In this document: piece after piece, positions 1 to 10,147 of the stretch
Numbering within the stretch: the stretch's first letter is position 1
Layout of the letters: every line of letters begins with the position of its first letter
Source: Gallibacterium melopsittaci
Lineage (GTDB): Bacteria; Pseudomonadota; Gammaproteobacteria; Enterobacterales; Pasteurellaceae
Length of the DNA: 64,000 bases
Reading direction: 5' to 3'
NCBI RefSeq assembly: GCF_042433085.1
Contig: NZ_JBHLWA010000049.1
Span: 124,001-188,000 of the forward strand
Notes under the pieces: generated by a model
What the model was told of the DNA's origin: nothing
What the model saw: the letters and a program-made list of their open reading frames with translations, nothing else
The model's database searches: none
Position numbers and translations under genes: made by a program

Positions 1-1262
1 ATATATGGACGCAAGACTTCTGGAATAACAATCGATCCATCTGCTTGTTGATAATTTTCCAACACTGCCACTAAGGTACGACCAACGGCTAAACCAGAAC
101 CGTTTAGGGTATGTACTAAACGAGGTTTTTTATCCCCTTTCACACGATAACGTGCCATCATACGGCGTGCTTGGAAATCCCACATATTTGAACAAGAAGA
201 GATTTCACGATAGGTATTTTGTGCTGGCACCCACACCTCTAAATCATAGGTTTTGCATGAACCAAAACCCATATCCCCTGTACACAACAACACTTTACGA
301 TATGGTAAGCCTAGCAGTTGTAATACTTTTTCGGCGTGTCCAGTCAACTCTTCTAAAGCTGCCATTGATTTTTCTGGCTCAACAATTTGCACTAATTCCA
401 CTTTATCGAATTGGTGCATACGAATAAGTCCACGTGTATCACGACCATAAGAACCAGCTTCAGAACGGAAACATGGGGTATGAGCGGTCATTTTTAGTGG
501 TAAATCTTCTGCATCTAAAATTTCACCACGTACCATATTGGTTACAGGTACTTCCGCAGTTGGAATTAATGCATAAGCTTGTTCACCTTCTAATGGATTG
601 GTATGAAATAGATCTTCACCAAATTTTGGTAATTGCCCTGTACCATAAAGCGTTTCATGATTAACTAAATAAGGCACATATGCCTCTAAATAGCCATGTT
701 GTTCAGTATGCAAATTAAGCATAAATTGAGCTAAAGCACGGTGTAAACGCGCAATTTTGCCTTTTAATACCACAAATCTTGCTCCAGTCAATTTCACCGC
801 TGTTGGGAAATCAATGCCACCACTGAGTTCACCTAAATCAACGTGATCTTTGATTGGGAAATCGTATTGTTTTGGTTCGCCCCAACGGAAAACTTCAAGG
901 TTTTCACTATCATCTTTCCCTTGTGGCACTTCATCAGCTGGAATATTTGGAATGGTTAGGGCAATTTGTCTTAATTCTTCTTGAACCTGATCTAATGCAA
1001 CTTTCGCCTGTTCTAATTCAGATCCCATATTATCCACTTCAGCTAATAAAGGTTGAATATCTTCACCACGTGCTTTCGCTGCACCAATTGCTTTAGAACG
1101 TGCATTACGTTCTGCTTGTAAACTTTCGGTTTTAACTTGTAATACTTTACGTTGTTCTTCTAATTGCTCAATTTTTTGTACATCTAAGACAAAATTTCTT
1201 TTTTCTAGTAATTTTGCAGCGGTACCCGCTAAATCATTGCGTAATAGATTAGGATCAATCAT
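1..1262 (-). CDS. serS: Seryl-tRNA synthetase, 3'-truncated by the window edge
   Basis: Charges tRNA-Ser (and tRNA-Sec precursors) with serine in the cytoplasm. The reading frame starts at an ATG at 1262 (MIDPNLLRND) and stays open to base 1, giving about 420 residues; the family is about 430, so roughly 9-10 C-terminal residues lie outside the window. The N-terminal ~110 residues are the Lys/Glu/Gln-rich antiparallel coiled-coil arm that contacts the tRNA. Class II synthetase motif 2 is visible as TPCFRSEAGSYGRDTRG and motif 3 as NGSGLAVGRTLVAVLENYQ. The frame ends at PEVLRPY, which closely matches the end of the E. coli enzyme. The identification is secure. Confidence 0.97.
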   Translation of the reverse strand, partial: MIDPNLLRNDLAGTAAKLLEKRNFVLDVQKIEQLEEQRKVLQVKTESLQAERNARSKAIGAAKARGEDIQPLLAEVDNMGSELEQAKVALDQVQEELRQIALTIPNIPADEVPQGKDDSENLEVFRWGEPKQYDFPIKDHVDLGELSGGIDFPTAVKLTGARFVVLKGKIARLHRALAQFMLNLHTEQHGYLEAYVPYLVNHETLYGTGQLPKFGEDLFHTNPLEGEQAYALIPTAEVPVTNMVRGEILDAEDLPLKMTAHTPCFRSEAGSYGRDTRGLIRMHQFDKVELVQIVEPEKSMAALEELTGHAEKVLQLLGLPYRKVLLCTGDMGFGSCKTYDLEVWVPAQNTYREISSCSNMWDFQARRMMARYRVKGDKKPRLVHTLNGSGLAVGRTLVAVLENYQQADGSIVIPEVLRPY

Positions 1263-1368
1263 CTTGGTTTCCTTTTTTGATTCTGTGATTTATTGAAATA
1301 AAAAACGGCGTTATTCTAACACGGAAAAGCACGCTACTCGTGGAAAATTTATAGAAAGATTTGAGATT

Positions 1369-1857
1369 TTATTGATTCTTTTGCAATGTTGCGATTGAAA
1401 GGGCAAGACGATTTTTTACCGTCATTTTTGTAAAACCTAATCTTGCATAATAATCGGCTAATTTGTCTGTTTTTGCGTCTATTACGACACAAGCAATTCC
1501 CGCATCTAAAGATAATTTAGCCACTGTTTTTAAAGCAGATGCAAGTAAATATTTTGAATATCCTTGCTTTTGGTAGCGACAATCTACTGCCAATCGCCCT
1601 ATCAACATTGCTGGAATAAATAAATGTTTTGGATAATTTTTTAATGGGAAAGCACTATGATCAATATATAATGCTGATAAAGTATAAAAACCTAAAATAG
1701 TTTCTGGAGCGTCTGTATCAATCAATATATGTGTTTTCGCTATGCCACGCTTACTATGCTGCATGGCAAATTGTTGCAAAAAAATGTTCCATTCTTTATT
1801 TCCACAATTAAAATCTTTTCGATTATGAATTGCAGATAGAGGCTCACATTTAATCAA
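1369..1857 (-). CDS. GNAT-family acetyltransferase toxin (TacT/AtaT-like)
   Basis: Probable toxin of a DUF1778-GNAT type II toxin-antitoxin pair; characterised relatives acetylate the amino group of charged tRNAs and block translation. The 162-residue protein has the GNAT core IGRLAVDCRYQKQGYSKYLL with the acetyl-CoA pyrophosphate loop (QKQGYS), and a late Tyr in DYYARLGF that matches the catalytic Tyr of TacT. The start is a TTG at 1857, overlapping the end of the antitoxin by 8 bp; the nearby ATG at 1849 is out of frame, so translation is probably coupled. The substrate tRNA cannot be told from sequence. An ordinary GNAT enzyme is possible but unlikely given the partner. Confidence 0.88.
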   Translation of the reverse strand: MIKCEPLSAIHNRKDFNCGNKEWNIFLQQFAMQHSKRGIAKTHILIDTDAPETILGFYTLSALYIDHSAFPLKNYPKHLFIPAMLIGRLAVDCRYQKQGYSKYLLASALKTVAKLSLDAGIACVVIDAKTDKLADYYARLGFTKMTVKNRLALSIATLQKNQ

Positions 1858-2113
1858 CTGCCTCTCCTAATTTTAATAATTCTTGCAATTCAGGATTAAT
1901 TGAACCAGGTTCTTGTAATAAATTATCCAATAATTTTAAGTCCTCTTCTGAAGCAGACCAAATCTGTTTATCTTTTAACATTCGCACAGATCTATCGTAA
2001 ACAATGGACAAAATAAATTGGCTCACACTCAACCCTAACAAACTGCTTGCTTGTTCGATCACTGCTTTTGCGTGCGGAGTAGTACGGATACTAATACGTT
2101 CTGTTGATTGCAT
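1850..2113 (-). CDS. DUF1778 / TacA-like antitoxin
   Basis: Ribbon-helix-helix antitoxin that should neutralise the adjacent GNAT toxin and repress the shared promoter. The 87-residue form starting MQSTERISIRTT at 2113 is preferred because a GAGGAAGG ribosome-binding site lies just upstream; a longer frame to 2212 has no such signal. The N-terminal strand (ERISIRTTPHAKAVIEQAS) is the RHH DNA-binding part. The acidic C-terminal tail (EEDLKLLDNLLQE) is the toxin-wrapping region seen in the family. The pair sits in the short gap between mfd and serS, a typical place for a small mobile TA cassette. Confidence 0.88.
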   Translation of the reverse strand: MQSTERISIRTTPHAKAVIEQASSLLGLSVSQFILSIVYDRSVRMLKDKQIWSASEEDLKLLDNLLQEPGSINPELQELLKLGEAVD

Positions 2114-2189
2114 AATACCTTCCTCAAAAAAGTATGCCTTATTGGCACACATTTTAATAATTTGTATAAAATGTGTCAAATACCCCTTT

Positions 2190-5100
2190 TCAACTCCCCG
2201 CAATTTTGGCAATCAGCTCCATCACAAAGCCTAATCGCTGTTGGGTATCGCTAAAATCTTGGGTAAATCTAAATTTTAATGGGCCATCAAAACGATAAAC
2301 CTTCGGTTGTTGTTGAATCAGTTTTAAAAATAGCATTGGATCTAATTCTGTCTGTGGTGAAAATTCAATAAATCCCCCCATTGCCATGGCTTCAATTTTT
2401 TGAATACCTAATGGTTTCGCTTGTAAACGTAACAAAGCAATCTCAAACAGATTTTTTGTTGCTTGTGGCAATAAACCGAAGCGATCGATTAACTCTACTT
2501 TTAATTCCGATAACTCTTCTTCATTTTTTGCCCCGGCAATCCGTTTATAGAAAGACAAACGTAAATTGACATCGCCTAAATAATCTTCTGGTAACAAGGC
2601 TGGAATACGTAAATCAATTTCCACTTGTGCCTGTGTCAACTCATCTAACGTTGGCTCTTTACCCTCTTTTAAGGCTTGCATTGCATTCTCTAATAGCTCC
2701 ATATATAACGAGAAACCAATGCTTTCAATTTGTCCGCTTTGCTCATCACCTAGCAACTCACCTGCCCCACGAATTTCCAAATCATGCGTTGCTAACACAA
2801 ATCCAGCTCCTAAGTTATCCAAACTGCTTAAGGCTTCTAACCGTTTACGTGCATCTTTGGTCATTAATTTTTCTGGTGGTGCTAAAAGATACGCATAGGC
2901 TTGATGATGCGAACGCCCAACTCGTCCACGCAGTTGGTGTAATTGCGCTAAGCCGAAGTGATCAGCACGCTCAATAATAATGGTATTCGCACTCGGAATA
3001 TCGATACCTGTTTCAATAATCGTAGTACAAACCAATACATTAAAACGCTGATGATAAAAATCACTCATCACCCGCTCAAGTTCCCGCTCTCGCATTTGCC
3101 CATGCCCAATCCCAATGCGAGCTTCTGGCACTAATTCTGCTAATTTCTCAGCACAATTTTGAATGGTCTCTACATCGTTGTGTAAATAATAGACTTGCCC
3201 ACCACGCAAAATTTCTCGCAAAATGGCTTCACGAATAATGCGTTCATCATGTTGGCGTACAAAAGTCTTAATCACTAAGCGGCGAGCGGGTGGTGTTGAA
3301 ATAATGGAGAGATCACGAATACCATTCATCGCCATATTTAAGGTACGAGGGATCGGCGTGGCGGTTAACGTTAAAATATCAATATTGCTGCGCAGTTGTT
3401 TAATTTTCTCTTTTTGACGTACGCCAAAGCGATGCTCTTCATCAATAATCAATAAACCAAGATCATGAAAATCTACTTCACCCTGTAACAATTTATGTGT
3501 GCCAATTAAAATATCGACTTTTCCCTCTTGTACTAAGGTCAAAATATTTTTCTGTTCTTTCGTGGTTTTAAAACGGGATAACATTTCCACATTAACGGGT
3601 AAATTAGCAAACCGATCACGGAAATTATCATAATGTTGCTGAGCTAAAAGGGTGGTAGGAACTAATACCGCCACCTGTTTTTGGTTCATTACCGCTAAAA
3701 ATGCTGCACGCATAGCGACCTCGGTTTTCCCAAATCCGACATCACCACAAACTAAACGATCCATTGGTTTAGCTTGGCACATATCACTAATCACTGCATT
3801 AATCGCCATTTGCTGATCATAGGTTTCCTCAAATGGGAACGTGGCAACAAATTGTTGAAACTCTTCTCGATCATATTTAAAGGCAAAACCAGGGCGAGAT
3901 TCGCGTTTCGCATAGACATCTAATAATTCTGCTGCTACATCACGAATTTTTTCGGCTGCTTTTTGCCGTGATTTAACCCACGCTTCACTGCCTAATTTAT
4001 GTAATGGGGCATTATCTTCCCCACCACCCACATAGCGGCTAATTAAATGTAATGAGGAAACAGGTACATATAATTTGGCCTCATCGGCATAACGTAACAC
4101 CAAATATTCGGCGATCATTCCGCCTGTTTCTAACGTGGTTAACCCATCATAACGTCCCACACCATGTTCTAAATGCACCACAGGCTGTCCGATTTTTAAC
4201 TCGGCTAAATTACGAATTAACGCATCTGGATTTACATTTTTCTGTTGGTGGCGTTGACGTGTTTGCACTTTCTCGCCAAGCAAATCTGTTTCACAAATAA
4301 AAGCAAATTGCTCCTCGACAATAAACCCTTTTTCCATTGATCCAATCATTAAACTAAAGCGTTGTTGCTTCGCCTCTGCGAGATCAAGAATTGCTGTTGG
4401 CTTAATTTTTAATGGTTTTAAGAGAGAAAGTAAGGTTTCTCGTCTTCCCTCACTTTCAACAGAAAACACGATTGGCTCGTTTACGCTGTCAATAAATTGA
4501 CGTAATAGTTTTAATGGCTCTTTTTGTTGGGCATTAATGGTTAATTCTGGTAAGGCACGCACCGCTAAATTTTGATTGCGAGCTTGCTCTGCTAATGATT
4601 TTTCGCACAGCGTAATACGAGGATAATCTTTTAAATATTGATTTAAACTTTCGATACGCAACCATAATGCACTTGGCGGTAATAATGGGCGCATTGGATC
4701 AACTTTTTGATTTTCATAGCGTAATGTCGCATCACGGAAAAAATTTTCACCACTTTGCTGAATATTTTCATCAGTAATAAATAAGGTATTAATTGGCACA
4801 TAATCAAAGAACGTTGCCATTTGGCTAAAAAAGAGTGGCTGCCAATATTCAATCCCCGCAAATAAAGTCCCTTTACTGATCTGTTGGTAAATATGTTCAG
4901 GATCACGGCGAATCTCGCCAAAGGTTTCACGGAAATTACTCCGAAAAAACTCAATTCCCTTTTCCTCTATTGGAAATTCGTGTGCTGGCAATAAGTTGAT
5001 CTTCTGAATCTGTTCGATTGTCCGTTGAGTATCGACATCAAAAGTACGGATAGAATCAATTTCATCATCAAAAAAATCTAAACGATAAGGTAAACTGCTC

Positions 5101-5618
5101 CCCATTGGATAGAGATCTAGCAACGCACCACGCACCGAATACTCACCATGTTCATACACTTGATCAACTGCACGATACCCTGCTTTATTGAGCTGTAAAC
5201 GCAACTGTTCTAAATCACATTGCTGCCCTTGCTTAATTAAAAATACATTCTGAGCTAAATAATCAGGTGGGCAAACTCGTTGCATTAAGGTACTAATCGG
5301 CAAAATAAAGATACCTTGTTTCACTTGTTGTAAATGGAATAAGGTGCTTAAACGAGTAGAAATAATCTCTTGATGTGGCGAAAACGTATCATAAGGCAGC
5401 GTTTCCCAGTCAGAAAAAATTGCTGCGGAAAGGGAAAATTGCGCAAGACTTTCGGCTAAATGATTGGCTTGCCGCATATCTGAGGTAACGACAACTGTTA
5501 CCCCTTGATGTTGTTGTGCTAACTCTGCGATTGCTAGAACACGACTATCTGCAATAGCATTGCCTAAATATTTATGATCGTTCGCTTTTTTTGCCAAATT
5601 TAGATTGAAAAAGTGCAT
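2190..5618 (-). CDS. mfd: Transcription-repair coupling factor Mfd
   Basis: ATP-driven translocase that pushes stalled RNA polymerase off damaged DNA and recruits UvrA. The 1142-residue length matches the family (E. coli 1148). In order: an N-terminal UvrB-like module (UvrA-binding region, first ~350 residues), the RNA polymerase interaction domain near residues 480-550 (GQPVVHLEHGVGRYDGL), the RecG-like helicase core with Walker A GDVGFGKTEVA and DEEH box (IIDEEHRFG), the motif V/VI region (RGRVGRSHHQAYAYLL), and the C-terminal autoinhibitory TRCF domain. The gene lies 29 bp after rlmL on the same strand. No irregularity is visible. Confidence 0.98.
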   Translation of the reverse strand: MHFFNLNLAKKANDHKYLGNAIADSRVLAIAELAQQHQGVTVVVTSDMRQANHLAESLAQFSLSAAIFSDWETLPYDTFSPHQEIISTRLSTLFHLQQVKQGIFILPISTLMQRVCPPDYLAQNVFLIKQGQQCDLEQLRLQLNKAGYRAVDQVYEHGEYSVRGALLDLYPMGSSLPYRLDFFDDEIDSIRTFDVDTQRTIEQIQKINLLPAHEFPIEEKGIEFFRSNFRETFGEIRRDPEHIYQQISKGTLFAGIEYWQPLFFSQMATFFDYVPINTLFITDENIQQSGENFFRDATLRYENQKVDPMRPLLPPSALWLRIESLNQYLKDYPRITLCEKSLAEQARNQNLAVRALPELTINAQQKEPLKLLRQFIDSVNEPIVFSVESEGRRETLLSLLKPLKIKPTAILDLAEAKQQRFSLMIGSMEKGFIVEEQFAFICETDLLGEKVQTRQRHQQKNVNPDALIRNLAELKIGQPVVHLEHGVGRYDGLTTLETGGMIAEYLVLRYADEAKLYVPVSSLHLISRYVGGGEDNAPLHKLGSEAWVKSRQKAAEKIRDVAAELLDVYAKRESRPGFAFKYDREEFQQFVATFPFEETYDQQMAINAVISDMCQAKPMDRLVCGDVGFGKTEVAMRAAFLAVMNQKQVAVLVPTTLLAQQHYDNFRDRFANLPVNVEMLSRFKTTKEQKNILTLVQEGKVDILIGTHKLLQGEVDFHDLGLLIIDEEHRFGVRQKEKIKQLRSNIDILTLTATPIPRTLNMAMNGIRDLSIISTPPARRLVIKTFVRQHDERIIREAILREILRGGQVYYLHNDVETIQNCAEKLAELVPEARIGIGHGQMRERELERVMSDFYHQRFNVLVCTTIIETGIDIPSANTIIIERADHFGLAQLHQLRGRVGRSHHQAYAYLLAPPEKLMTKDARKRLEALSSLDNLGAGFVLATHDLEIRGAGELLGDEQSGQIESIGFSLYMELLENAMQALKEGKEPTLDELTQAQVEIDLRIPALLPEDYLGDVNLRLSFYKRIAGAKNEEELSELKVELIDRFGLLPQATKNLFEIALLRLQAKPLGIQKIEAMAMGGFIEFSPQTELDPMLFLKLIQQQPKVYRFDGPLKFRFTQDFSDTQQRLGFVMELIAKIAGS

Positions 5619-5647
5619 AGTTTTTATGTTGTTGTTTAAGATTAAAC

Positions 5648-7789
5648 TTATTTAAAGGTAATTCGCCAACAATTATGAATGTGTGGGTTACGTTGGAAAT
5701 CAAGTGGCAACGTTTGTACAGAAATATTTTCTGCTTGTAATCCGATCTGCTCTAATCCTGCTAAATCCATCTTAAAACCACGTTTATTATTCGAGAAAAT
5801 CACCACACCATTTCGGCGTAATAATTTGCTTAATTTCTGTAATAAAATGAGGTGATCTCGCTGTACGTCCCAACTATTTTCCATTCGTTTCGAGTTGGAG
5901 AATGTCGGTGGGTCAACAAAAATTAAATCATATTGCCCTTTCGCATTATCCAACCACTGCAAACAATCAGCTTGAATCAATTTATGTTGCTTACCTTTTA
6001 TCTCATTCAAGATAAAATTTTGCTCTGCCCAATTTAGATAAGTATTCGACATATCGACAGTTGTTGTTGATTTTGCGCCACCTAAAATCGCATGTACCGT
6101 ACAAGAACCTGTGTAAGCAAACAGATTGAGGAAATCTTTACCTTTTGCTAATTCCCCTACCATTTTGCGAGTTAAGCGGTGATCTAAAAATAGCCCAGTA
6201 TCTAAGTAATCGGTCAAATTAACCCACAATTTTGCACCATATTCTTGCACAAAAAAGTAATCGCCTTTATTAGCTAGTTTTTCATATTGGTTTGTACCTT
6301 TTTGTTTTTGGCGTACTTTCAGCACTAACTTATCGGTTGCTACACCAGTAACATTTAATGTTGCAGTTACTGCATCAAGTAAGCGTTGGCGTGCCTTTTG
6401 TGGATCAATATTTTTTGGTGCAGCATATTCTTGTACCACAATATGATCAGCATAACGATCGACAGCAAGATTATATTCAGGCAAATCAGCATCATATAGA
6501 CGATACGCATCTAACTCTTGTTGAGTCGCCCATTTTTCAATTTTCTTAATATTTTTGCTTAAGCGATTCGCAAAATCTGGTGCGACAACGCCTTGTGTTT
6601 TAAATTGTAACGCTGCTTTATTTTCGTTTGAGTCTAAATTATCTGTTTGTACCGCACTGATCAGATAATTTTTCTGAATACAATCTAAAGGCCCATTTTT
6701 AGCTTTAAATTGGCGAGCAGAACGTAAACGCAAACAATCCAATAGACTGATTTCACTACTAAAAATAGAGGCTTGCCAATGAGGAAAATATTGTTTTAAG
6801 CGTCTGCCAAATACGGAATATAACGCAATCAGGGTTGGCGTTGCACCTAACCGTTCACCATAAGGTGGGTTACAAACCACTGTTCCCACTTCATCAGTAG
6901 GCAGTGTTAATGTCGCAATATCTGCTGCGGTAAACTGGATTAAATGCCCAACACCTGCATTTTCAGCATTTTGTCTCGCTTTTTCTAACACTCGATGATC
7001 ACGATCCAAGCCAAAAAAATGTGCTGTACACGCTTTTTTACCTTGTTCTGCTTGTGCTAAGGCTTGTTCTTTAATCTTTAACCAAACCTGTTGTTGATGC
7101 TTTTTCCAACGATTAAATCCCCAATGTAAACGCTGTAATTGTGGCGCAACTTGTGCTTCCATTTGTGCGGCTTCAATTAATAATGTACCCGAACCACACA
7201 TTGGATCGACCAATGGCGTTCCCTGTTTCCAGCCAGAACGAATAATAATTGCCGCAGCTAATGTTTCTCGCAATGGTGCTGCCCCAGTATCACTACGATA
7301 ACCTCGCATATGTAGTGCTTCACCACTTAAATCGAGCGAAACATTTAACGTATCACGATTAAGATAGACATTTATCCGAATATCAGGATAGTCTTTATCC
7401 ACTTGCGGACGAGGATTACCTTGACGAGTAAAGTAATCCACAATCCCATCTTTCACTCGCATTGCACCATATTGCGTATGACGAATAGCATCGTTTGTAC
7501 CGCTAAAATCCACAACAAAGCTATCTTCTGCGGAGAAATGTTGTTGCCACGCAAAACTTACGACTGCTGAATATAAATCGGCATCATCATAAACTTTACT
7601 GGTAAAAAGTGGATATAAAATACGAGAACTTAAACGGCTCCATAATAGGATACGATAGAGGGTTTCATCATCGGCAGCATAATGCACACCTCCTTGCACC
7701 ACTTTACATTGACTCGCCCCTAATTTTTCTAATTCTGTTTTTAATAATTCTTCAAAACCACGTGCTGTGGTGGCAAATAGTTGATTCAT
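5648..7789 (-). CDS. rlmL: Bifunctional 23S rRNA methyltransferase RlmL/RlmK
   Basis: Methylates G2445 (N2) and G2069 (N7) of 23S rRNA during large-subunit assembly. The 713-residue fusion has the usual order: an N-terminal THUMP domain (FEELLKTELEKLGASQCKVV), the RlmL methyltransferase with DPMCGSGTLLIEAA for SAM binding and the catalytic NPPYGER motif near residue 310, and the C-terminal RlmK domain with FLNLFAYTGSCTVHA and DPPTFSNSKRM. Length agrees with E. coli (702). It is followed by mfd on the same strand; tcdA lies further upstream. Confidence 0.97.
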   Translation of the reverse strand: MNQLFATTARGFEELLKTELEKLGASQCKVVQGGVHYAADDETLYRILLWSRLSSRILYPLFTSKVYDDADLYSAVVSFAWQQHFSAEDSFVVDFSGTNDAIRHTQYGAMRVKDGIVDYFTRQGNPRPQVDKDYPDIRINVYLNRDTLNVSLDLSGEALHMRGYRSDTGAAPLRETLAAAIIIRSGWKQGTPLVDPMCGSGTLLIEAAQMEAQVAPQLQRLHWGFNRWKKHQQQVWLKIKEQALAQAEQGKKACTAHFFGLDRDHRVLEKARQNAENAGVGHLIQFTAADIATLTLPTDEVGTVVCNPPYGERLGATPTLIALYSVFGRRLKQYFPHWQASIFSSEISLLDCLRLRSARQFKAKNGPLDCIQKNYLISAVQTDNLDSNENKAALQFKTQGVVAPDFANRLSKNIKKIEKWATQQELDAYRLYDADLPEYNLAVDRYADHIVVQEYAAPKNIDPQKARQRLLDAVTATLNVTGVATDKLVLKVRQKQKGTNQYEKLANKGDYFFVQEYGAKLWVNLTDYLDTGLFLDHRLTRKMVGELAKGKDFLNLFAYTGSCTVHAILGGAKSTTTVDMSNTYLNWAEQNFILNEIKGKQHKLIQADCLQWLDNAKGQYDLIFVDPPTFSNSKRMENSWDVQRDHLILLQKLSKLLRRNGVVIFSNNKRGFKMDLAGLEQIGLQAENISVQTLPLDFQRNPHIHNCWRITFK

Positions 7790-7833
7790 CTTAGTTTTCT
7801 TCTTGAGTCAAAATTGTCGCCAATTATAGCAAA

Positions 7834-8607
7834 TTAGCTTGCCGATTTTTGCAGTAATTTTTCCACCACTCTCGCCACAGCAAAAAAACCAAAGGTCGCT
7901 GTTACCATTGTTGCGGCACCAAAACCATTACTACAATTCATCGTTGCCGATGTTGAACACTCCCCTGACATTTTTGGGAAAATAAGTGGCTGGGTCGAAA
8001 AGACACAATCAATACCAAATTTACGTTGTGGATTATCTGTAAAACCGTATTGTTTGCGTAACAAATAGCGCACTTTTGCCGCTAATGGATCTTGAATGGT
8101 TTTACTGAGATCTTTAATTTGAATTTGGCTTGGATCAGTTTGTCCACCCGCACCACCCGTGGTAATCACTTTAATTTTATTACGCTTACAAAATGCTAAT
8201 AGTGCCGCTTTCACTTTCACACTATCAATCGCATCAACCACATAATCGTAACCGCGTAACAAATAATCGGCGAGATTTTCTGTTGTCAAAAAATCATCAA
8301 TGATTTCAACCTGTGCTTCTGGATTAATACTCAAAACACGTTGTTGCATCACTTCTGTTTTTAATGCCCCAATATTTTCCGTAACCGCATGAATTTGACG
8401 ATTAACATTGGTAACACAAATATCATCCATATCAATTAAGGTTAATTTTCCGATACCTGAACGAGCTAAGGCTTCAACTACCCAAGAACCTACGCCACCA
8501 ATGCCAATGACACAAACATGTGCTTGCCGTAAACGTTGTAAGGCCTCTTCACCATACAAACGTCCAATTCCACCAAAACGTTGTGCAAAATTATCTACTC
8601 GAGCCAT
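7834..8607 (-). CDS. tcdA: tRNA threonylcarbamoyladenosine dehydratase TcdA
   Basis: ATP-dependent E1-like enzyme that cyclises t6A37 of tRNAs to ct6A, acting with the CsdA/CsdE sulfur relay in the cytoplasm. The 257-residue protein shows the Rossmann nucleotide motif GIGGVGSWVVEALARSGIG near residues 35-53, followed by LIDMDDICVTNVNRQIHA, the characteristic E1/ThiF/MoeB adenylation signature, and a conserved Cys in FSTQPLIFP context. It starts 4 bp after the mltA stop on the same strand, so the two are probably cotranscribed. Confidence 0.95.
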   Translation of the reverse strand: MARVDNFAQRFGGIGRLYGEEALQRLRQAHVCVIGIGGVGSWVVEALARSGIGKLTLIDMDDICVTNVNRQIHAVTENIGALKTEVMQQRVLSINPEAQVEIIDDFLTTENLADYLLRGYDYVVDAIDSVKVKAALLAFCKRNKIKVITTGGAGGQTDPSQIQIKDLSKTIQDPLAAKVRYLLRKQYGFTDNPQRKFGIDCVFSTQPLIFPKMSGECSTSATMNCSNGFGAATMVTATFGFFAVARVVEKLLQKSAS

Positions 8608-8611
8608 ATGT

Positions 8612-9703
8612 TTAATTTAATACCCAAACACGTCCGTAATGTTTTAACAAGCCAGCAACGTGCCCTGCACGTTCGCCAATCCCTTGATATAAATCGAAAT
8701 GTTGCCCTTTGACAGCACCACCAACATCTAATGCCACCATTAATCGCAACTGATGCGTACCTTTCCAATTTCCCTCGTCATCAATTTCTGGCATTTCCAC
8801 CAATAATACGGTTCCTGATGGAATTAAACTACGATCAGATGCAACTGAAGCTAATGGGACTAACGGTACTCCAGCTGAACCTTTCACTTTGCCATTTGGC
8901 ACATTCTTGAAAAAGACATAAGATTCATTGCGTTCTAATAATCCTTGTAAACGACTTGGATTACGCTGTGCCCATTCTTTAATTGCTTGTACCGACATTT
9001 TCTCTTTTGGGATTTCGCCATCTTCAACTAATAAACGTCCCACACTGGTATAAGGGAAACCATTCTGTCCTGCATAGGCAAAATAAGTTAAATCGTTGTT
9101 CCCAAAATCAATATAACCACTTCCTTGTACGCCTAACAAAAAGTTATCTAACATGGAATCACTATAAGCCAATTCCAGTCCTTTTCCTTTTAATGCACCT
9201 GCATAAATTTGTGCACGAGAAAAACGTTTCGCACGTGGCATCGCATAAATAGGATGCTGATATTGTCCTTGTGGACTATGGCGAGCATGAATTACTGGTG
9301 AATAGTAACCTGTCATTAATACATTTTGGAAACCATCTTCACCTGCCATTTTTTGAATCCCAATACCAAAATTATTTAATTGGGTAACATCCGCACCAGC
9401 TAAGACCCAGTTGGTAATTTTGTCATAAGTATTACGATACGTTGCACTTAAACGAGGTGAAACACTACTGATGATACTTAATTGTGTGAGGAAATCGCCT
9501 TGATTCACCACTGCACTATGATTTTCTACCATACCCACTGGCGTTAATGGCATTCTCATGTAACTACGCCCTTGATAGACTGCGCCTAATTGTTCGTGTA
9601 ATGAACGTTGTGAAGTGGTCGATCCTGAATAGTTTGATGAAGAACAGCCAGCAAGTACTAAAATAGCGGCTGCAACTGCTGCAAATTTTTTAATTTTTCC
9701 CAT
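8612..9703 (-). CDS. mltA: Membrane-bound lytic murein transglycosylase A
   Basis: Outer-membrane lipoprotein that cleaves the MurNAc-GlcNAc bond of peptidoglycan to give 1,6-anhydro ends. The signal peptide ends in the lipobox LAGC, so Cys20 should be lipidated. The C-terminal 3D domain carries VALDVGGAVKGQHFDLYQG, whose Asp residues match the catalytic region of MltA. The 363-residue length is normal. The residues after the Cys are Ser/Ser, compatible with outer-membrane sorting. It is the first gene before tcdA on this strand. Confidence 0.95.
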   Translation of the reverse strand: MGKIKKFAAVAAAILVLAGCSSSNYSGSTTSQRSLHEQLGAVYQGRSYMRMPLTPVGMVENHSAVVNQGDFLTQLSIISSVSPRLSATYRNTYDKITNWVLAGADVTQLNNFGIGIQKMAGEDGFQNVLMTGYYSPVIHARHSPQGQYQHPIYAMPRAKRFSRAQIYAGALKGKGLELAYSDSMLDNFLLGVQGSGYIDFGNNDLTYFAYAGQNGFPYTSVGRLLVEDGEIPKEKMSVQAIKEWAQRNPSRLQGLLERNESYVFFKNVPNGKVKGSAGVPLVPLASVASDRSLIPSGTVLLVEMPEIDDEGNWKGTHQLRLMVALDVGGAVKGQHFDLYQGIGERAGHVAGLLKHYGRVWVLN

Positions 9704-9867
9704 AGGATAATAATATAGCCCTTTCTTTTACTAAAATTTATATTGAAAAAAACGGCAGTAATGATAGCAATTTTATTCTGCTCTTGCTGAAATTTCTCTG
9801 TAATGTTCGTTTTAATTTCGTTTATGATTAAATTTTTATCAAATAAAATTTATTTTTTAAAAAAAAC

Positions 9868-9895
9868 TTGCAAAAACGAAAAAAGAGGGTATAGT
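9868..9895 (+). promoter_or_regulatory. Sigma-70 promoter of the initiator tRNA
   Basis: TTGCAA at 9868-9873 and TATAGT at 9890-9895 are separated by 16 bp, and a GC-rich discriminator (GCGC) follows. The arrangement precedes the tRNA by 13 bases and is typical of stringently controlled stable-RNA promoters. Confidence 0.7.
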
Positions 9896-9908
9896 AGCGC
9901 ACATCTGA

Positions 9909-9985
<77 letters not shown>

Positions 9986-10147
9986 ATTCTCCTCTCTCTT
10001 AATTTTCTAAATTTTTTCCTTTAAATTTCTTTCTTCTTAAAATTAATTCATTTTTATACTTTGATTATTATACTTCTTGACTTTGTAGTAACTACAAGGT
10101 TCATCATACATAACCACAAAATAGAACATTTCATATAAGGAAAAATT

